A stretch of DNA of 64,000 nt from Flavobacterium franklandianum (lineage in GTDB: Bacteria > Bacteroidota > Bacteroidia > Flavobacteriales > Flavobacteriaceae): assembly GCF_007097365.1 (NCBI RefSeq), contig NZ_VJZR01000004.1:1-64000 (forward strand). Direction: 5' to 3'. The translations under genes and the position numbers were made by a program. The notes under the pieces are model-generated. The model saw only the letters and a program-made list of their open reading frames with translations. It did not search any database and was not told the DNA's origin. Position 1 is the stretch's first letter, and each line of letters opens with the position of its first letter. This document shows, one piece after another, positions 53,919 through 62,759 of the stretch.

Positions 53919-54011
53919 GGCAAGTCCTACACGACCAGCTCCTGCAAAATCCCCCAGGATGGGAACATAGCAAGGGTACGTGGTTGAGCGGTGCGATGTA
54001 GGTCGCTTGCC
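53919..54011 (+). ncRNA. ffs: signal recognition particle RNA, small bacterial type (4.5S)
   Basis: About 93 bases. The ends GGCAAG and CTTGCC pair, as do the inner CCTACA and TGTAGG, making a single long hairpin. The apical domain contains CCCCCAGGATGGGAACATAG and AGCAAGGGTACG, matching the conserved SRP helix 8 with its GGAA tetraloop and asymmetric loop. A T run follows at 54013-54018. It would bind Ffh for cotranslational membrane targeting. It was identified from sequence memory and foldback; a covariance-model search would confirm exact ends. Confidence 0.88.
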
Positions 54012-54124
54012 ATTTTTTATTTTAAGCAATCTTTTTTTATATTATAGTCTTCCTTAGGGAAGATTTTTTTATTTTTGGACACGTTAAGTCCTCCACCTCC
54101 TAAATCTAAAATCTAAAATCTAAA

Positions 54125-54928
54125 ATGAATAAAGTAGTTCTAATCACAGGCGGTTCTTCGGGAATAGGAAAATCTATAGGCGAATTTTTGCACCACAAAG
54201 GATTTGTTGTTTACGGAACGAGCCGATATCCAGAACGAGTTATGAACTCAGTTTTTCCTTTAATTTCTTTAGATGTTCAAAATGTAGATTCCATTCAAGC
54301 GGCTGTTGCCAAAATCCTGGCTACTACAGGACGACTCGATATTGTTATTAATAACGCTGGTGTAGGGATTACAGGACCTTTAGAAGAAATTCCGACAACT
54401 GAAATTCGGAATAATTTCGAGACCAATTTCTTTGGTCCCATCGAAGTAATGAAAGCAGTTTTGCCACAAATGCGTTCTCAAAAATCTGGACTGATTATCA
54501 ATATCACTTCCATTGCGGGGTATATGGGTTTGCCCTATCGAAGTGTATATTCGGCTTCGAAAGGAGCTTTAGAATTGATTACCGAAGCCTTGCGAATGGA
54601 AGTCAAATCTATGGGAATTCAGATTACCAATGTGGCTCCAGGCGATTTTGCTACGAATATTGCTTCGGGGCGTTTTCATGCACCTTTACTGAAGAATTCG
54701 GCTTACGAAATCCCCTATGGAAACACCTTGAAATTGATGGACGAACACGTAGATAGCGGCAGTAATCCCAATGAAATGGCCGAAGCAGTTTATAAAATTA
54801 TTCAGAATCCAAACCCACGAATTCATTATAAAGTAGGTGCTTTTATGCAGAAATTTTCGATTGTTTTAAAACGAATTTTGCCTGATAAAGTATATGAAAA
54901 GATGCTGATGAATCATTATAAATTGTAA
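54125..54928 (+). CDS. SDR-family oxidoreductase
   Basis: A 267-residue classical short-chain dehydrogenase. The cofactor loop is VLITGGSSGIGKSIGEF, with YGTSR after it suggesting NADP. The structural motif is VINNAGVGITGPLEE. The catalytic Ser is in INITSIAGYMGLPYR and the Tyr-Lys pair in YSASKGALEL. The C-terminus (KFSIVLKRILPDKVYEKML) resembles SDRs acting on lipid or retinol-like substrates. The substrate is unknown. It is 40 bases upstream of the transaldolase gene and may share its transcript. Confidence 0.85.
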   Translation: MNKVVLITGGSSGIGKSIGEFLHHKGFVVYGTSRYPERVMNSVFPLISLDVQNVDSIQAAVAKILATTGRLDIVINNAGVGITGPLEEIPTTEIRNNFETNFFGPIEVMKAVLPQMRSQKSGLIINITSIAGYMGLPYRSVYSASKGALELITEALRMEVKSMGIQITNVAPGDFATNIASGRFHAPLLKNSAYEIPYGNTLKLMDEHVDSGSNPNEMAEAVYKIIQNPNPRIHYKVGAFMQKFSIVLKRILPDKVYEKMLMNHYKL

Positions 54929-54968
54929 TTTTGCACCTGATTTTAAACACACAATTAAATAAATACAT

Positions 54969-55625
54969 ATGAAATTTTTTATTGACACGGCAAATTTGGC
55001 CCAAATTAAGGAAGCACAGGCATTAGGCGTTTTAGATGGTGTAACTACCAATCCATCTTTGATGGCAAAGGAAGGTATTACCGGAAAAAACAATATTTTG
55101 AAACATTATGTTGACATCTGCAACCTTGTAGATGGTGATGTAAGTGCCGAGGTAAACGCTTTGGATTTTGAAGGAATGGTAAGAGAGGGAGAAGAATTGG
55201 TTGATTTACACGAACAAATTGTTGTGAAATTACCAATGACCAAAGAGGGTGTTATGGCTGCCAAATATTTTTCGGATAAAGGGGTAAAAACAAATGTAAC
55301 ATTGGTTTTCTCCGCAGGTCAGGCTTTATTAGCTGCCAAAGCGGGTGCTACTTATGTTTCGCCATTTATTGGCCGTTTAGATGATATTTCTACTGATGGT
55401 TTGGCCTTGATTGAAGAAATTAGATTGATTTATGACAATTACGGTTACGAAACGCAAATTCTTGCGGCTTCGGTTCGTCATACAATGCACATTGTAAACT
55501 GTGCCAAAATTGGTGCCGATGTAATTACTGGACCACTTTCTGCGATTTCAGGCTTATTGAAACACCCATTAACGGATATTGGATTGGCACAATTTATTGC
55601 CGATTTCGAAAAAGGAAATAAATAG
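54969..55625 (+). CDS. small transaldolase / fructose-6-phosphate aldolase (TalC/FSA type)
   Basis: A 218-residue class I aldolase of the short transaldolase family. It begins [20 protein letters not shown] and has [13 protein letters not shown], the Schiff-base Lys in [47 protein letters not shown] and [21 protein letters not shown]. Members act as transaldolase in the pentose phosphate pathway or as fructose-6-phosphate aldolase. Given the xylose pathway, the transaldolase role is likely; it would supply the non-oxidative branch needed to use xylulose 5-phosphate. Confidence 0.93.
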   Translation: MKFFIDTANLAQIKEAQALGVLDGVTTNPSLMAKEGITGKNNILKHYVDICNLVDGDVSAEVNALDFEGMVREGEELVDLHEQIVVKLPMTKEGVMAAKYFSDKGVKTNVTLVFSAGQALLAAKAGATYVSPFIGRLDDISTDGLALIEEIRLIYDNYGYETQILAASVRHTMHIVNCAKIGADVITGPLSAISGLLKHPLTDIGLAQFIADFEKGNK

Positions 55626-55694
55626 AACTTTTTAAAAATGGAAAAAATTGTATTATTAATTCCTGAATAAAGATATTGTTTTATTAAAAATTAC

Positions 55695-55727
55695 AACCCA
55701 CTGAATCCTAACTTCAGTGGGTTTTTT
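55695..55727 (+). terminator. terminator after the transaldolase gene
   Basis: AACCCACTGAA (55695-55705) pairs perfectly with TTCAGTGGGTT (55713-55723), followed by T. Confidence 0.88.
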
Positions 55728-55766
55728 ATTGCCATTTTTTGTCAAATTTCTAACATTGAAACCTGC

Positions 55767-55815
55767 TAAATATGATAATTATCATTTTTATTGCAATAGA
55801 CAAGTCGTAATTTTG
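55767..55815 (+). promoter_or_regulatory. palindromic operator and -7 element of the 2-oxoacid:ferredoxin oxidoreductase operon
   Basis: ATGATAATTATCAT at 55772-55785 is a perfect 14-bp palindrome. It extends to 24 bp (55767-55790) with one mismatched pair. Downstream, TAATTTTG at 55808-55815 fits the -7 consensus; TTG at 55791 is a weak -33 with a short spacer. The dyad resembles iron- or redox-regulator sites of Fur type, but the binding protein cannot be named from sequence. Confidence 0.55.
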
Positions 55816-55861
55816 AGAATAATAAAATTATGACACTATAATCATATATAAATTTATTGAA

Positions 55862-56107
55862 ATGGCAAAAGTAAGAGGAGCTATAGTTGTAGATACTCAA
55901 GTATGCAAAGGCTGCGAAGTGTGTATTCCTGTTTGTCAGGAAAACGTGATTGGCATGTCAAATGACATCAACAGAAAAGGCTACCATTATGCCTATATGA
56001 AAAACCCCGATGCTTGCAACGGATGTACAAATTGTGGGACAGTTTGTCCCGACAGAGCCATTACAGTTTATAGAGTGAAAGTTGCTACAGAACCATTAAA
56101 ACATTAA
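55862..56107 (+). CDS. 2-oxoacid:ferredoxin oxidoreductase, ferredoxin (delta) subunit
   Basis: An 81-residue bacterial-type ferredoxin with two [4Fe-4S] motifs, CKGCEVCIPVC and CNGCTNCGTVCP. It carries electrons from the catalytic TPP subunit of the complex to free ferredoxin. The order delta-alpha-beta-gamma and the overlap of its stop with the next ATG (base 56107 shared) mark it as the KorD/VorD-type subunit rather than a stand-alone ferredoxin. It is the first gene of the operon behind a palindromic operator. Confidence 0.93.
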   Translation: MAKVRGAIVVDTQVCKGCEVCIPVCQENVIGMSNDINRKGYHYAYMKNPDACNGCTNCGTVCPDRAITVYRVKVATEPLKH

Positions 56108-57234
56108 TGATGTCAGAATTAAAATTGATGAAAGGGAACGAAGCATTGGCCGAAGCCGCTATTAGGGAAGGAGTTGATGCTTATTTTGGTTACCCAATTA
56201 CTCCACAAACAGAAATTATTGAATACTTAATGACTGAACGTCCTGAAAAACGAACAGGAATGGTTGTTCTTCAAGCCGAAAGCGAAATAGCAGCCATCAA
56301 CATGGTTTATGGTGCAGCAAGTACTGGTAAAAAAGCGCTGACCTCCTCATCAAGTCCTGGTATTTCTTTGAAATTAGAAGGAATTTCTTATTTGGCTGGC
56401 GCCGAATTGCCTGCTGTAATCGTAAATGTAGTTCGTGGTGGCCCTGGTTTAGGAACGATTCAACCCTCGCAAGCCGATTATTTTCAATCGGTGAAAGGAG
56501 GAGGGCACGGCGATTATAAATTATATGTTTTAGCACCAGCATCGGTTCAGGAAATGGCTGATTTTGTTGAAGATGCTTTTGATATTGCATTCAAATATCG
56601 TGCACCAGTTTTGATTCTTTCCGATGGATTAATAGGTCAAATGATGGAAAAAGTAATTCTAAAAGACCAAAAACCTAGATTGACAGATGCCGAATTAATC
56701 GAAAAATATGGAGATTGGGCAATTACTGGTAAAAAAGGAAGAGAACGCAATATTATTACGTCTCTCGATTTGCAATCCGAAAAAATGGAAGCTAGAGTCC
56801 ATCGATTGCAAAAGAAATATGCGCAAATGGAGAAAGAAGATTTGCGTTTTGAAAAAATAAACTGTGAAGATGCTGAATACCTTTTAGTAGCTTACGGTTC
56901 AAGTGCTAGAATTTCACAAAAAGCGGTTGAATTGGCTAGAGCCAAAGGAATCAAATTGGGTTTGTTAAGACCAATAACATTATTTCCTTTTCCAAAACAA
57001 GCACTATTAGAATTGGCCGATCAAGTCAAAGGAATTTTAAGTGTGGAATTAAATGCGGGTCAAATGGTAGAAGATGTCAGACTTTCTGTGGAGCATAAAG
57101 TACCCGTAGAACACTTTGGAAGAACCGGAGGAATTATCCACACACCAGAAGAAATTGTAGCAGCCTTAGAACAAAAAATAATCAACAATGGAAGTTTTAG
57201 ACATCATAAAACCAGAGAATCAAGTATTCTGTAA
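56107..57234 (+). CDS. 2-oxoacid:ferredoxin oxidoreductase, alpha subunit (VorB/KorA type)
   Basis: A 375-residue subunit holding the pyrimidine-side TPP domain and the CoA/substrate domain. It starts with LMKGNEALAEAAIREGVDAY and has the family motif FGYPITPQTEIIEYL, then LQAESEIAAINMVYGAASTG, SSSPGISLKLEGISYLAGAE and GGPGLGTIQPSQADYFQ. YGSSARISQKAVELARAKG lies in the C-terminal domain. Close relatives are named VorB (branched-chain 2-oxoacids) or KorA (2-oxoglutarate). Sequence alone does not decide the acid. Two adjacent ATGs (56107 and 56110) could start it. Confidence 0.93.
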   Translation: MMSELKLMKGNEALAEAAIREGVDAYFGYPITPQTEIIEYLMTERPEKRTGMVVLQAESEIAAINMVYGAASTGKKALTSSSSPGISLKLEGISYLAGAELPAVIVNVVRGGPGLGTIQPSQADYFQSVKGGGHGDYKLYVLAPASVQEMADFVEDAFDIAFKYRAPVLILSDGLIGQMMEKVILKDQKPRLTDAELIEKYGDWAITGKKGRERNIITSLDLQSEKMEARVHRLQKKYAQMEKEDLRFEKINCEDAEYLLVAYGSSARISQKAVELARAKGIKLGLLRPITLFPFPKQALLELADQVKGILSVELNAGQMVEDVRLSVEHKVPVEHFGRTGGIIHTPEEIVAALEQKIINNGSFRHHKTRESSIL

Positions 57235-57964
57235 GTCACATTTAATGACGGATACGCCTTTGTCGTATTGTCCTGGTTGTGGTCACGGAACGGCGAATAA
57301 TTTAATTATGGAAGTCATTGATGAAATGGGAATTTCAGAGGATACTATAGGTGTTGCGCCAGTTGGTTGTTCTGTTTTGGCTTATGATTTTATGAATATC
57401 GATATGACCCAAGCCGCTCACGGACGTGCTCCTGCTGTGGCAACAGCGATTGTTAGAACTTGGCCAGAAAAATATGTTTTTACCTATCAAGGTGATGGAG
57501 ATTTGGCCGCCATTGGAACAGCCGAAACGATTCACGCTTGTAATAGAGGCGAAAATATAGTCATCTTTTTTATCAATAATGGTATTTATGGAATGACTGG
57601 CGGACAAATGGCACCAACGACTTTAGAAGGAATGAAATCTTCGACTTCGCCTTATGGAAGAGAAATAGCTACGATGGGTTCGCCTTTAAAAATAACGGAG
57701 TTAATTGCAAATCTTCCGGGAGTTTATTCGGTAAGTCGTCACGCACTTCATACTCATAAACACGTTCGAAAAGCAAAAATAGCGATTAGACGAGCCTTTG
57801 AAAATACCCGATTGAAAAAAGGGCTTTCCTTTATCGAAATTCTTTCCAATTGTAATTCGGGTTGGAAAATGACTCCTAATGATGCCAATGATTGGATGGT
57901 TGAAAATATGTTTCCTTACTTTCCTCTAGGAGACATAAAAGTAGAAAATAAATTAAAAGTATAA
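57188..57964 (+). CDS. 2-oxoacid:ferredoxin oxidoreductase, beta subunit (TPP-binding)
   Basis: Binds thiamine diphosphate and the proximal cluster. The 258-residue subunit has LSYCPGCGHGTANNLIME with two cluster Cys, VAPVGCSVLAYDFMN, HGRAPAVATAI and the TPP/Mg motif YQGDGDLAAIG ending in NNGIYGMTGGQ. It overlaps the alpha gene by 47 bases if the ATG at 57188 is used. A start at the internal Met of HLMTDTPLSYCPGCG (about 57245) would remove the overlap and is possible. Confidence 0.93.
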   Translation: MEVLDIIKPENQVFCKSHLMTDTPLSYCPGCGHGTANNLIMEVIDEMGISEDTIGVAPVGCSVLAYDFMNIDMTQAAHGRAPAVATAIVRTWPEKYVFTYQGDGDLAAIGTAETIHACNRGENIVIFFINNGIYGMTGGQMAPTTLEGMKSSTSPYGREIATMGSPLKITELIANLPGVYSVSRHALHTHKHVRKAKIAIRRAFENTRLKKGLSFIEILSNCNSGWKMTPNDANDWMVENMFPYFPLGDIKVENKLKV

Positions 57965-57967
57965 ATC

Positions 57968-58537
57968 ATGACTGAAGAAATAATTATCGCAGGTTTTGGT
58001 GGGCAAGGAGTGCTCTCAATGGGAAAAATTTTAGCCTATTCAGGAATAATGCAAGACCAAGAAGTGAGTTGGTTACCCTCATATGGACCCGAAATGCGAG
58101 GCGGAACAGCAAATGTTACCGTAATTTTGAGTGACGAAAGAATTAGTTCGCCTTACTTAAAAATTGTAGATACTGCTATCATTTTGAACCAACAATCGAT
58201 GGATAAATTTGAGGAATCTGTAAAACCGGGTGGAATTTTAATTTATGATCCAAACGGAATTACCCATCATCCCACAAGAAGCGACATCAAAATTTTCCAA
58301 ATTGAAGGCACAAAATTAGCTACCGAAATGGGTAATAAAAAAATCTTCAATATGGTAATTTTAGGAGGGTTTTTAAAAGAAAAACCCGTAATAAAAATAG
58401 AAAATGTGATTGAAGGCTTGAAAAAGTCCATCTCTGAACGCTATCATCATTTAATTCCTTTAAATCTAGAAGCGATTACAATGGGAATGAAAAATATAGT
58501 CCCTTATAAAGTTGCTGAACCTGTTTTGCAACATTAA
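57968..58537 (+). CDS. 2-oxoacid:ferredoxin oxidoreductase, gamma subunit
   Basis: The 189-residue gamma subunit, needed for assembly and CoA access. It begins with the family signature IIIAGFGGQGVLSMGKILAY and continues with VSWLPSYGPEMRGGTANV, SDERISSPYLKIVDTAI and LNQQSMDKFEESVKPGGILI. It follows the beta gene by 3 bases and ends the operon before a strong bidirectional terminator. Confidence 0.94.
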   Translation: MTEEIIIAGFGGQGVLSMGKILAYSGIMQDQEVSWLPSYGPEMRGGTANVTVILSDERISSPYLKIVDTAIILNQQSMDKFEESVKPGGILIYDPNGITHHPTRSDIKIFQIEGTKLATEMGNKKIFNMVILGGFLKEKPVIKIENVIEGLKKSISERYHHLIPLNLEAITMGMKNIVPYKVAEPVLQH

Positions 58538-58588
58538 TATAGTAGTATTAAAAATCATTTTGAATTAGTAACCCATTGATTTTTTTAA

Positions 58589-58626
58589 CAAGACCTTTGA
58601 AGTTTTTTATTATTTCAAAGGTCTTG
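58589..58626. terminator. bidirectional terminator between the oxidoreductase and hydrogenase operons
   Basis: CAAGACCTTTGAA (58589-58601) pairs perfectly with TTCAAAGGTCTTG (58614-58626). T-rich sequence on the right and A/T-rich on the left let it serve both convergent operons. Confidence 0.8.
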
Positions 58627-58652
58627 ATGTTTAATTTTTTATGGTTTATTTG

Positions 58653-59123
58653 TCATTGATATTCATCCAGAATTTCCTTTACACTATCGAGCGTAACCCG
58701 CCCGTACACTTTATCGCCTATTAAAACTACTGGTGCTAATCCGCAGGCACCAATACATCTGAGACTGCTCAAAGAGAATTTTTCGTCTGCAGTAGTCTCT
58801 CCAATATTGATGTCTAGTAATGTTTTAAACTCGTCGATTATTTTTTCAGCACCTCTTACATAACAAGCGGTTCCTTTGCAAATATTTACAGGGTGTTTTC
58901 CTTTTGGAATCATGGTGAAAAAAGAATAAAAAGAGACCACGCCATACACTTGAGCTAAGGAAGTTTGTAGGTTTTCGGCAATAATTTCTTGAACATCTTC
59001 GGGTAAATAGCCAAAAGTGTTTTGCGTTTGGTGGAGTACATTGATTAATTCTCCTTTATCGCAATTATATTCTTTGCAAATTGCTTCTATTTTGGCGACA
59101 TTACTTTCGCATATTGTCATCAT
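58653..59123 (-). CDS. hydC: [FeFe] hydrogenase subunit HydC (NuoE-like, [2Fe-2S])
   Basis: A 156-residue NuoE/24-kDa-type subunit with thioredoxin-like fold. Four Cys bind one [2Fe-2S] cluster: C82 and C87 in NICKGTACYVRG, and C123 and C127 in RCIGACGLAP. The N-terminal helical part carries LINVLHQTQNTFGYLPEDVQ and VYGVVSFYSFF. In trimeric hydrogenases HydC sits beside HydB and is needed for the NADH-linked, ferredoxin-confurcating reaction. It is the last gene of the leftward hyd operon, 32 bases after hydA. No other nuo genes are near, so it does not belong to complex I. Confidence 0.92.
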   Translation of the reverse strand: MMTICESNVAKIEAICKEYNCDKGELINVLHQTQNTFGYLPEDVQEIIAENLQTSLAQVYGVVSFYSFFTMIPKGKHPVNICKGTACYVRGAEKIIDEFKTLLDINIGETTADEKFSLSSLRCIGACGLAPVVLIGDKVYGRVTLDSVKEILDEYQ

Positions 59124-59155
59124 TTCTTTACTATTTTAATTATCGAATGCTAAAA

Positions 59156-60931
59156 TTAATCTTTGGTAATTTCCACGTGAGTACTTCGGTCAAAATAATG
59201 AGTGTGAAGTAATTGATGTGCTTTTTCACTCATTGGTCTTTCTAAAAACTCAGTGTACAACTTTTGAATAGAAGGATTTTCGTGAGATTTTCGAATGACT
59301 TTCGCTTTATCTGCAGCATACAGTGCTTTTTGTCTTGCCAATAAAATATTAGAATCTCCGTGATGCAAAGGCTGACCTCCGCCACCAATACATCCGCCGG
59401 GACAAGCCATAATTTCGATAGCATGATATTGTGATTTTCCTTCTCTGATTTCCTGTAGCAGTTTGCGGGCATTTCCTAAACCATGGGCAATTCCAATTTT
59501 GATTGGCGTTCCATTAAAATCAATGGTCGATTCTCTAATCCAATCCATTCCTCTGAGTTGTTTGAAATCGACTTTATCTAGTTTTTGCTTTGTAAAAGTT
59601 TCATAAGCCGTTCTTACAGCAGCTTCAATTACACCTCCTGTTGTGCCAAATATGACCCCAGCACCTGATGATTCTCCCATTGGATGGTCAAATTCTAAAG
59701 GTATTAAACTATCAAAATCAATACTGGCTTGTTTGATTAATCGGCTTAATTCTCTGGTTGATAAAACGTAATCTACATCGGGATTACCATTAGTTTTAAA
59801 CTCATCTCGGCTGCATTCGTATTTTTTTGCCAAGCAAGGCATGATAGAAACTACGACCATATTTTCTCGTTTGATGCCTAATTTATCTGCAAAATAAGTT
59901 TTGGCAATCGCACCAAACATTTGTTGAGGGGAACGAGCTGTTGAAGGAATATCTTTCATTTCAGGAAACTGATGCTCAAAGAAATTGACACAAGCCGGAC
60001 AACAAGAAGTTAATAAAGGTAATTTTACCGTAGTATCCCCATTGATGTATCTTGTCAGTCTGTCGAGAAGTTCCGTTGCTTCTTCCATAATGGTAAGGTC
60101 AGCCGCAAAGTCAGTATCAAAAACATAATCAAATCCCATATCTTTCAGAGCTGCTGTCATTTTTCCGGTAACGATTGTGCCAGGTTCGTATCCAAATTCT
60201 TCTCCTAATGCAACTCTGACAGCCGGAGCTGTTTGCACAACTACAGTTTTGGTTGGGTCTGCCAATGCTCTAATTACTAAATTAGTATGGTCGACTTCGG
60301 TCAAAGCGGCCGTTGGACAAACCGCTACACATTGGCCACAATAGGTACAAACACTGTCTTCTAAATTCATTTGAAAAGCCGGAGCAACAACCGACATAAA
60401 TCCCCTGTTAATGGCTGATAAAGCGCCAACAGTTTGAACATCATTACACATTGTCAAGCATCTTCGGCAACCAATACATTTGTCCATATCTCTTTTGATG
60501 GCTGGCGAAGTATCTTTGATATAATGCGATTGTTCTCCTTTGTAGTGAATCTCACGAATACCCATTTGTTGCGCCATACTTTGAAGATCGCAATCTCCAT
60601 TTTTGGCACAAATCAAGCAATCAGTGGGATGGTCGCTGAGGATAAGTTCTAATATGGTTTTTCGGCTGTTTAATACTCTGATGGTTTGGTTTTTTATTTC
60701 CATTCCGGGCAGGCATTCCGTTGCACAAGCGAGAGCTAAATTTTTGCGACCTACGACTTCTACTACACAAATTCGACAACCAGTTGGATTGTGAGTCGTG
60801 TTTAAATCGTGTAAGTGCATATAACACAAGGTTGGAATATTAATTCCCACACTTTTGGCAGCATCCAAAATTGTAGTTCCTTTTTCAACCTGAAAATTTT
60901 TATTGTCGATTTTTATGCTAATGGTATCCAT
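59156..60931 (-). CDS. hydA: [FeFe] hydrogenase catalytic subunit HydA
   Basis: Reduces protons to H2 at an H-cluster. From the Met at 60931 it has 591 residues. Clusters in order: N-terminal [2Fe-2S] (CYMHLHD, GCRICVVEV), His-Cys3 cluster (HPTDCLICAKNGDC), then two [4Fe-4S] (CIGCRRCLTMC and CTYCGQCVAVCPT). H-cluster motifs: TSCCPACVNF at 308-317, MPCLAKKYE at 364-372 and MACPGGCIGGGGQP from 508. A C-terminal small-subunit domain ends the protein (PSIQKLYTEFLERPMSEKAH). The residue after TSCCPA is Cys 314, where Trp is usual. Architecture and neighbours indicate the trimeric bifurcating (A3) type. Confidence 0.95.
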   Translation of the reverse strand: MDTISIKIDNKNFQVEKGTTILDAAKSVGINIPTLCYMHLHDLNTTHNPTGCRICVVEVVGRKNLALACATECLPGMEIKNQTIRVLNSRKTILELILSDHPTDCLICAKNGDCDLQSMAQQMGIREIHYKGEQSHYIKDTSPAIKRDMDKCIGCRRCLTMCNDVQTVGALSAINRGFMSVVAPAFQMNLEDSVCTYCGQCVAVCPTAALTEVDHTNLVIRALADPTKTVVVQTAPAVRVALGEEFGYEPGTIVTGKMTAALKDMGFDYVFDTDFAADLTIMEEATELLDRLTRYINGDTTVKLPLLTSCCPACVNFFEHQFPEMKDIPSTARSPQQMFGAIAKTYFADKLGIKRENMVVVSIMPCLAKKYECSRDEFKTNGNPDVDYVLSTRELSRLIKQASIDFDSLIPLEFDHPMGESSGAGVIFGTTGGVIEAAVRTAYETFTKQKLDKVDFKQLRGMDWIRESTIDFNGTPIKIGIAHGLGNARKLLQEIREGKSQYHAIEIMACPGGCIGGGGQPLHHGDSNILLARQKALYAADKAKVIRKSHENPSIQKLYTEFLERPMSEKAHQLLHTHYFDRSTHVEITKD

Positions 60932-60948
60932 AAAATTGTAGTATAGAA

Positions 60949-62721
60949 TTAATTTAAGTGAACTGCATGAAACTTGCATTTTTCCATACAAACTCCACAT
61001 TTCGTACAAAGTTCCTGATTGATTATATGGAGTTTCTTTTTCTCACCCGAAATAGCGCCAACAGGACATTTTCTGGCGCAAACCAGACAACCAATACAAT
61101 TTTCCTCGCTGATATAATAAAGCATAAACGATTTACATTGACCACTCGGACAACGATGTTCAGCAACGTGGGCGTAATATTCGTCATAGAAATTGGCCAT
61201 TGTAGAAAGAATTGGATTTGGAGAAGTTTGCCCCAATCCGCACAAAGATGTGTCTTTGACCACAACGCTTAAATTGCGAAGCAAATCCAAATCTTCCATT
61301 GTTCCTTTACCATCACATAATTTGGTGAGCATTTCGTGCAATCGTTTATTGCCAATTCGGCAAGGGGCACATTTACCACAGGATTCTTCCACAATAAATT
61401 CCAAATAAAAACGAGCCATCGAAACCATACAATCGTCTTCGTCCATAACAATCATACCGCCAGAACCCATCATAGAACCTGCGGCGGTAAGTGAATCAAA
61501 ATCTATAGGTAAATCCAAATGTTTTTCTGTCAAACATCCGCCTGAAGGTCCTCCGGTTTGCACTGCTTTGAATTTTTTTCCGTTAACAATTCCGCCTCCA
61601 ATATCATAGATTATTTCTCTAAGAGTGATTCCCATTGGAACTTCAATCAAACCTACATTATTGATTTTTCCTGCCAAAGCGAAAACTTTTGTTCCCTTGG
61701 ATTTTTCTGTTCCAATACTGGCATACCAATCGGCTCCTTTGTTGATAATAGCGGGAATATTCGCAAAAGTTTCTACATTATTGACATTGGTTGGTTTTTT
61801 TAAATATCCTGAGACACTGGGAAATGGTGGTTTTAAAGTAGGTTCGCCAAGGAATCCTTCCATCGAATGAATCAGGGCGGTTTCTTCGCCGCATATAAAT
61901 GCTCCTGCTCCATATTTTATAGTGATGGTAAATTCAAAACCAGTTCCGAAGATATTTTTACCTAGTAATCCATATTCTTTGGCTTGATTTATAGCTATTT
62001 TTAATCTTTTGACAGCCAATGGATATTCGGCTCTAACATATATAATTCCTTTGTTGGCACCAATACAATAACCACAAATTGCCATTGCTTCAAGGACAGA
62101 GTGTGGGTCGCCTTCAAGTACGGAACGATCCATAAAAGCTCCCGGATCGCCTTCGTCGGCATTGCAAACTACATATTTTTGGTCGGAAACACTTTTGCTA
62201 GTAATTTCCCATTTTAAACCTGTTGGAAAACCACCGCCACCTCGACCTCGAAGTCCGCTTTTTATGACTTCTTGAGTTACTTCTTCTGGAGTATATTTGG
62301 ATAAACATTTTGCCAAAGCATCGTAACCGTCTTTTTCAATATAATCTTTGATTTCTTCAGGGTCGATAAAACCACAATTGCGGAGTGCGATTCTGTATTG
62401 TTTTATTGGAGCAACACCATTTCCGTTTTCTTTATCAAAAACAAGCCGTTCTACAATTCTTTCGTTCAACAAATGTTCAATAATGATGTCGTCAATGTCT
62501 GATTTGGTGACTTTTGAATATTCCACATTGTCGGGATACACAATGATATTTGGACCAATGGAACATTTATTGGAGCAAACCGATTGCACGACTTTGATTC
62601 CGTCCTCAAGGTTGTATTCTTTTAATTTGAAATTGATAAAAGCTACTAAATCAGCATCTGACGCTTGCTGGCAAGAACTACCGTTGCATACCAATAAATT
62701 TTTCCTGTACCTATTACTCAT
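60949..62721 (-). CDS. hydB: [FeFe] hydrogenase subunit HydB (NuoF-like flavoprotein)
   Basis: The FMN- and NAD(H)-binding subunit, 590 residues. The N-terminal thioredoxin-like [2Fe-2S] domain has LLVCNGSSCQQ and SVCSNKCSIGPN. The flavin/NADH domain has GLRGRGGGGFPTGLKWE, VVCNADEGDPGAFMDRSVLE and GAGAFICGEETALI. The SLBB and N3-type cluster region has ESCGKCAPCRIGNKRLHEM. A C-terminal two-[4Fe-4S] ferredoxin domain (CIGCLVCARKCPVG, CTKCGVCMEKCKFH) is absent from NuoF and typical of bifurcating hydrogenases. It lies 17 bases upstream of hydA. Confidence 0.95.
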   Translation of the reverse strand: MSNRYRKNLLVCNGSSCQQASDADLVAFINFKLKEYNLEDGIKVVQSVCSNKCSIGPNIIVYPDNVEYSKVTKSDIDDIIIEHLLNERIVERLVFDKENGNGVAPIKQYRIALRNCGFIDPEEIKDYIEKDGYDALAKCLSKYTPEEVTQEVIKSGLRGRGGGGFPTGLKWEITSKSVSDQKYVVCNADEGDPGAFMDRSVLEGDPHSVLEAMAICGYCIGANKGIIYVRAEYPLAVKRLKIAINQAKEYGLLGKNIFGTGFEFTITIKYGAGAFICGEETALIHSMEGFLGEPTLKPPFPSVSGYLKKPTNVNNVETFANIPAIINKGADWYASIGTEKSKGTKVFALAGKINNVGLIEVPMGITLREIIYDIGGGIVNGKKFKAVQTGGPSGGCLTEKHLDLPIDFDSLTAAGSMMGSGGMIVMDEDDCMVSMARFYLEFIVEESCGKCAPCRIGNKRLHEMLTKLCDGKGTMEDLDLLRNLSVVVKDTSLCGLGQTSPNPILSTMANFYDEYYAHVAEHRCPSGQCKSFMLYYISEENCIGCLVCARKCPVGAISGEKKKLHIINQELCTKCGVCMEKCKFHAVHLN

Positions 62722-62759
62722 TTTGAAATTATTTTGAGTTTGTATTATGCTTTTTATTT

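Noticed and set aside
58653..62721. Complex I (nuoE, nuoF, nuoG) genes
   Set aside because: The third protein has the H-cluster motifs TSCCPAC, MPCLAKK and MACPGGC, which NuoG lacks, and no other nuo gene is present.
62348..62737. 129-codon ORF opposite hydB
   Set aside because: It lies fully over the thioredoxin-like domain of HydB, and the composition is a frame shadow.
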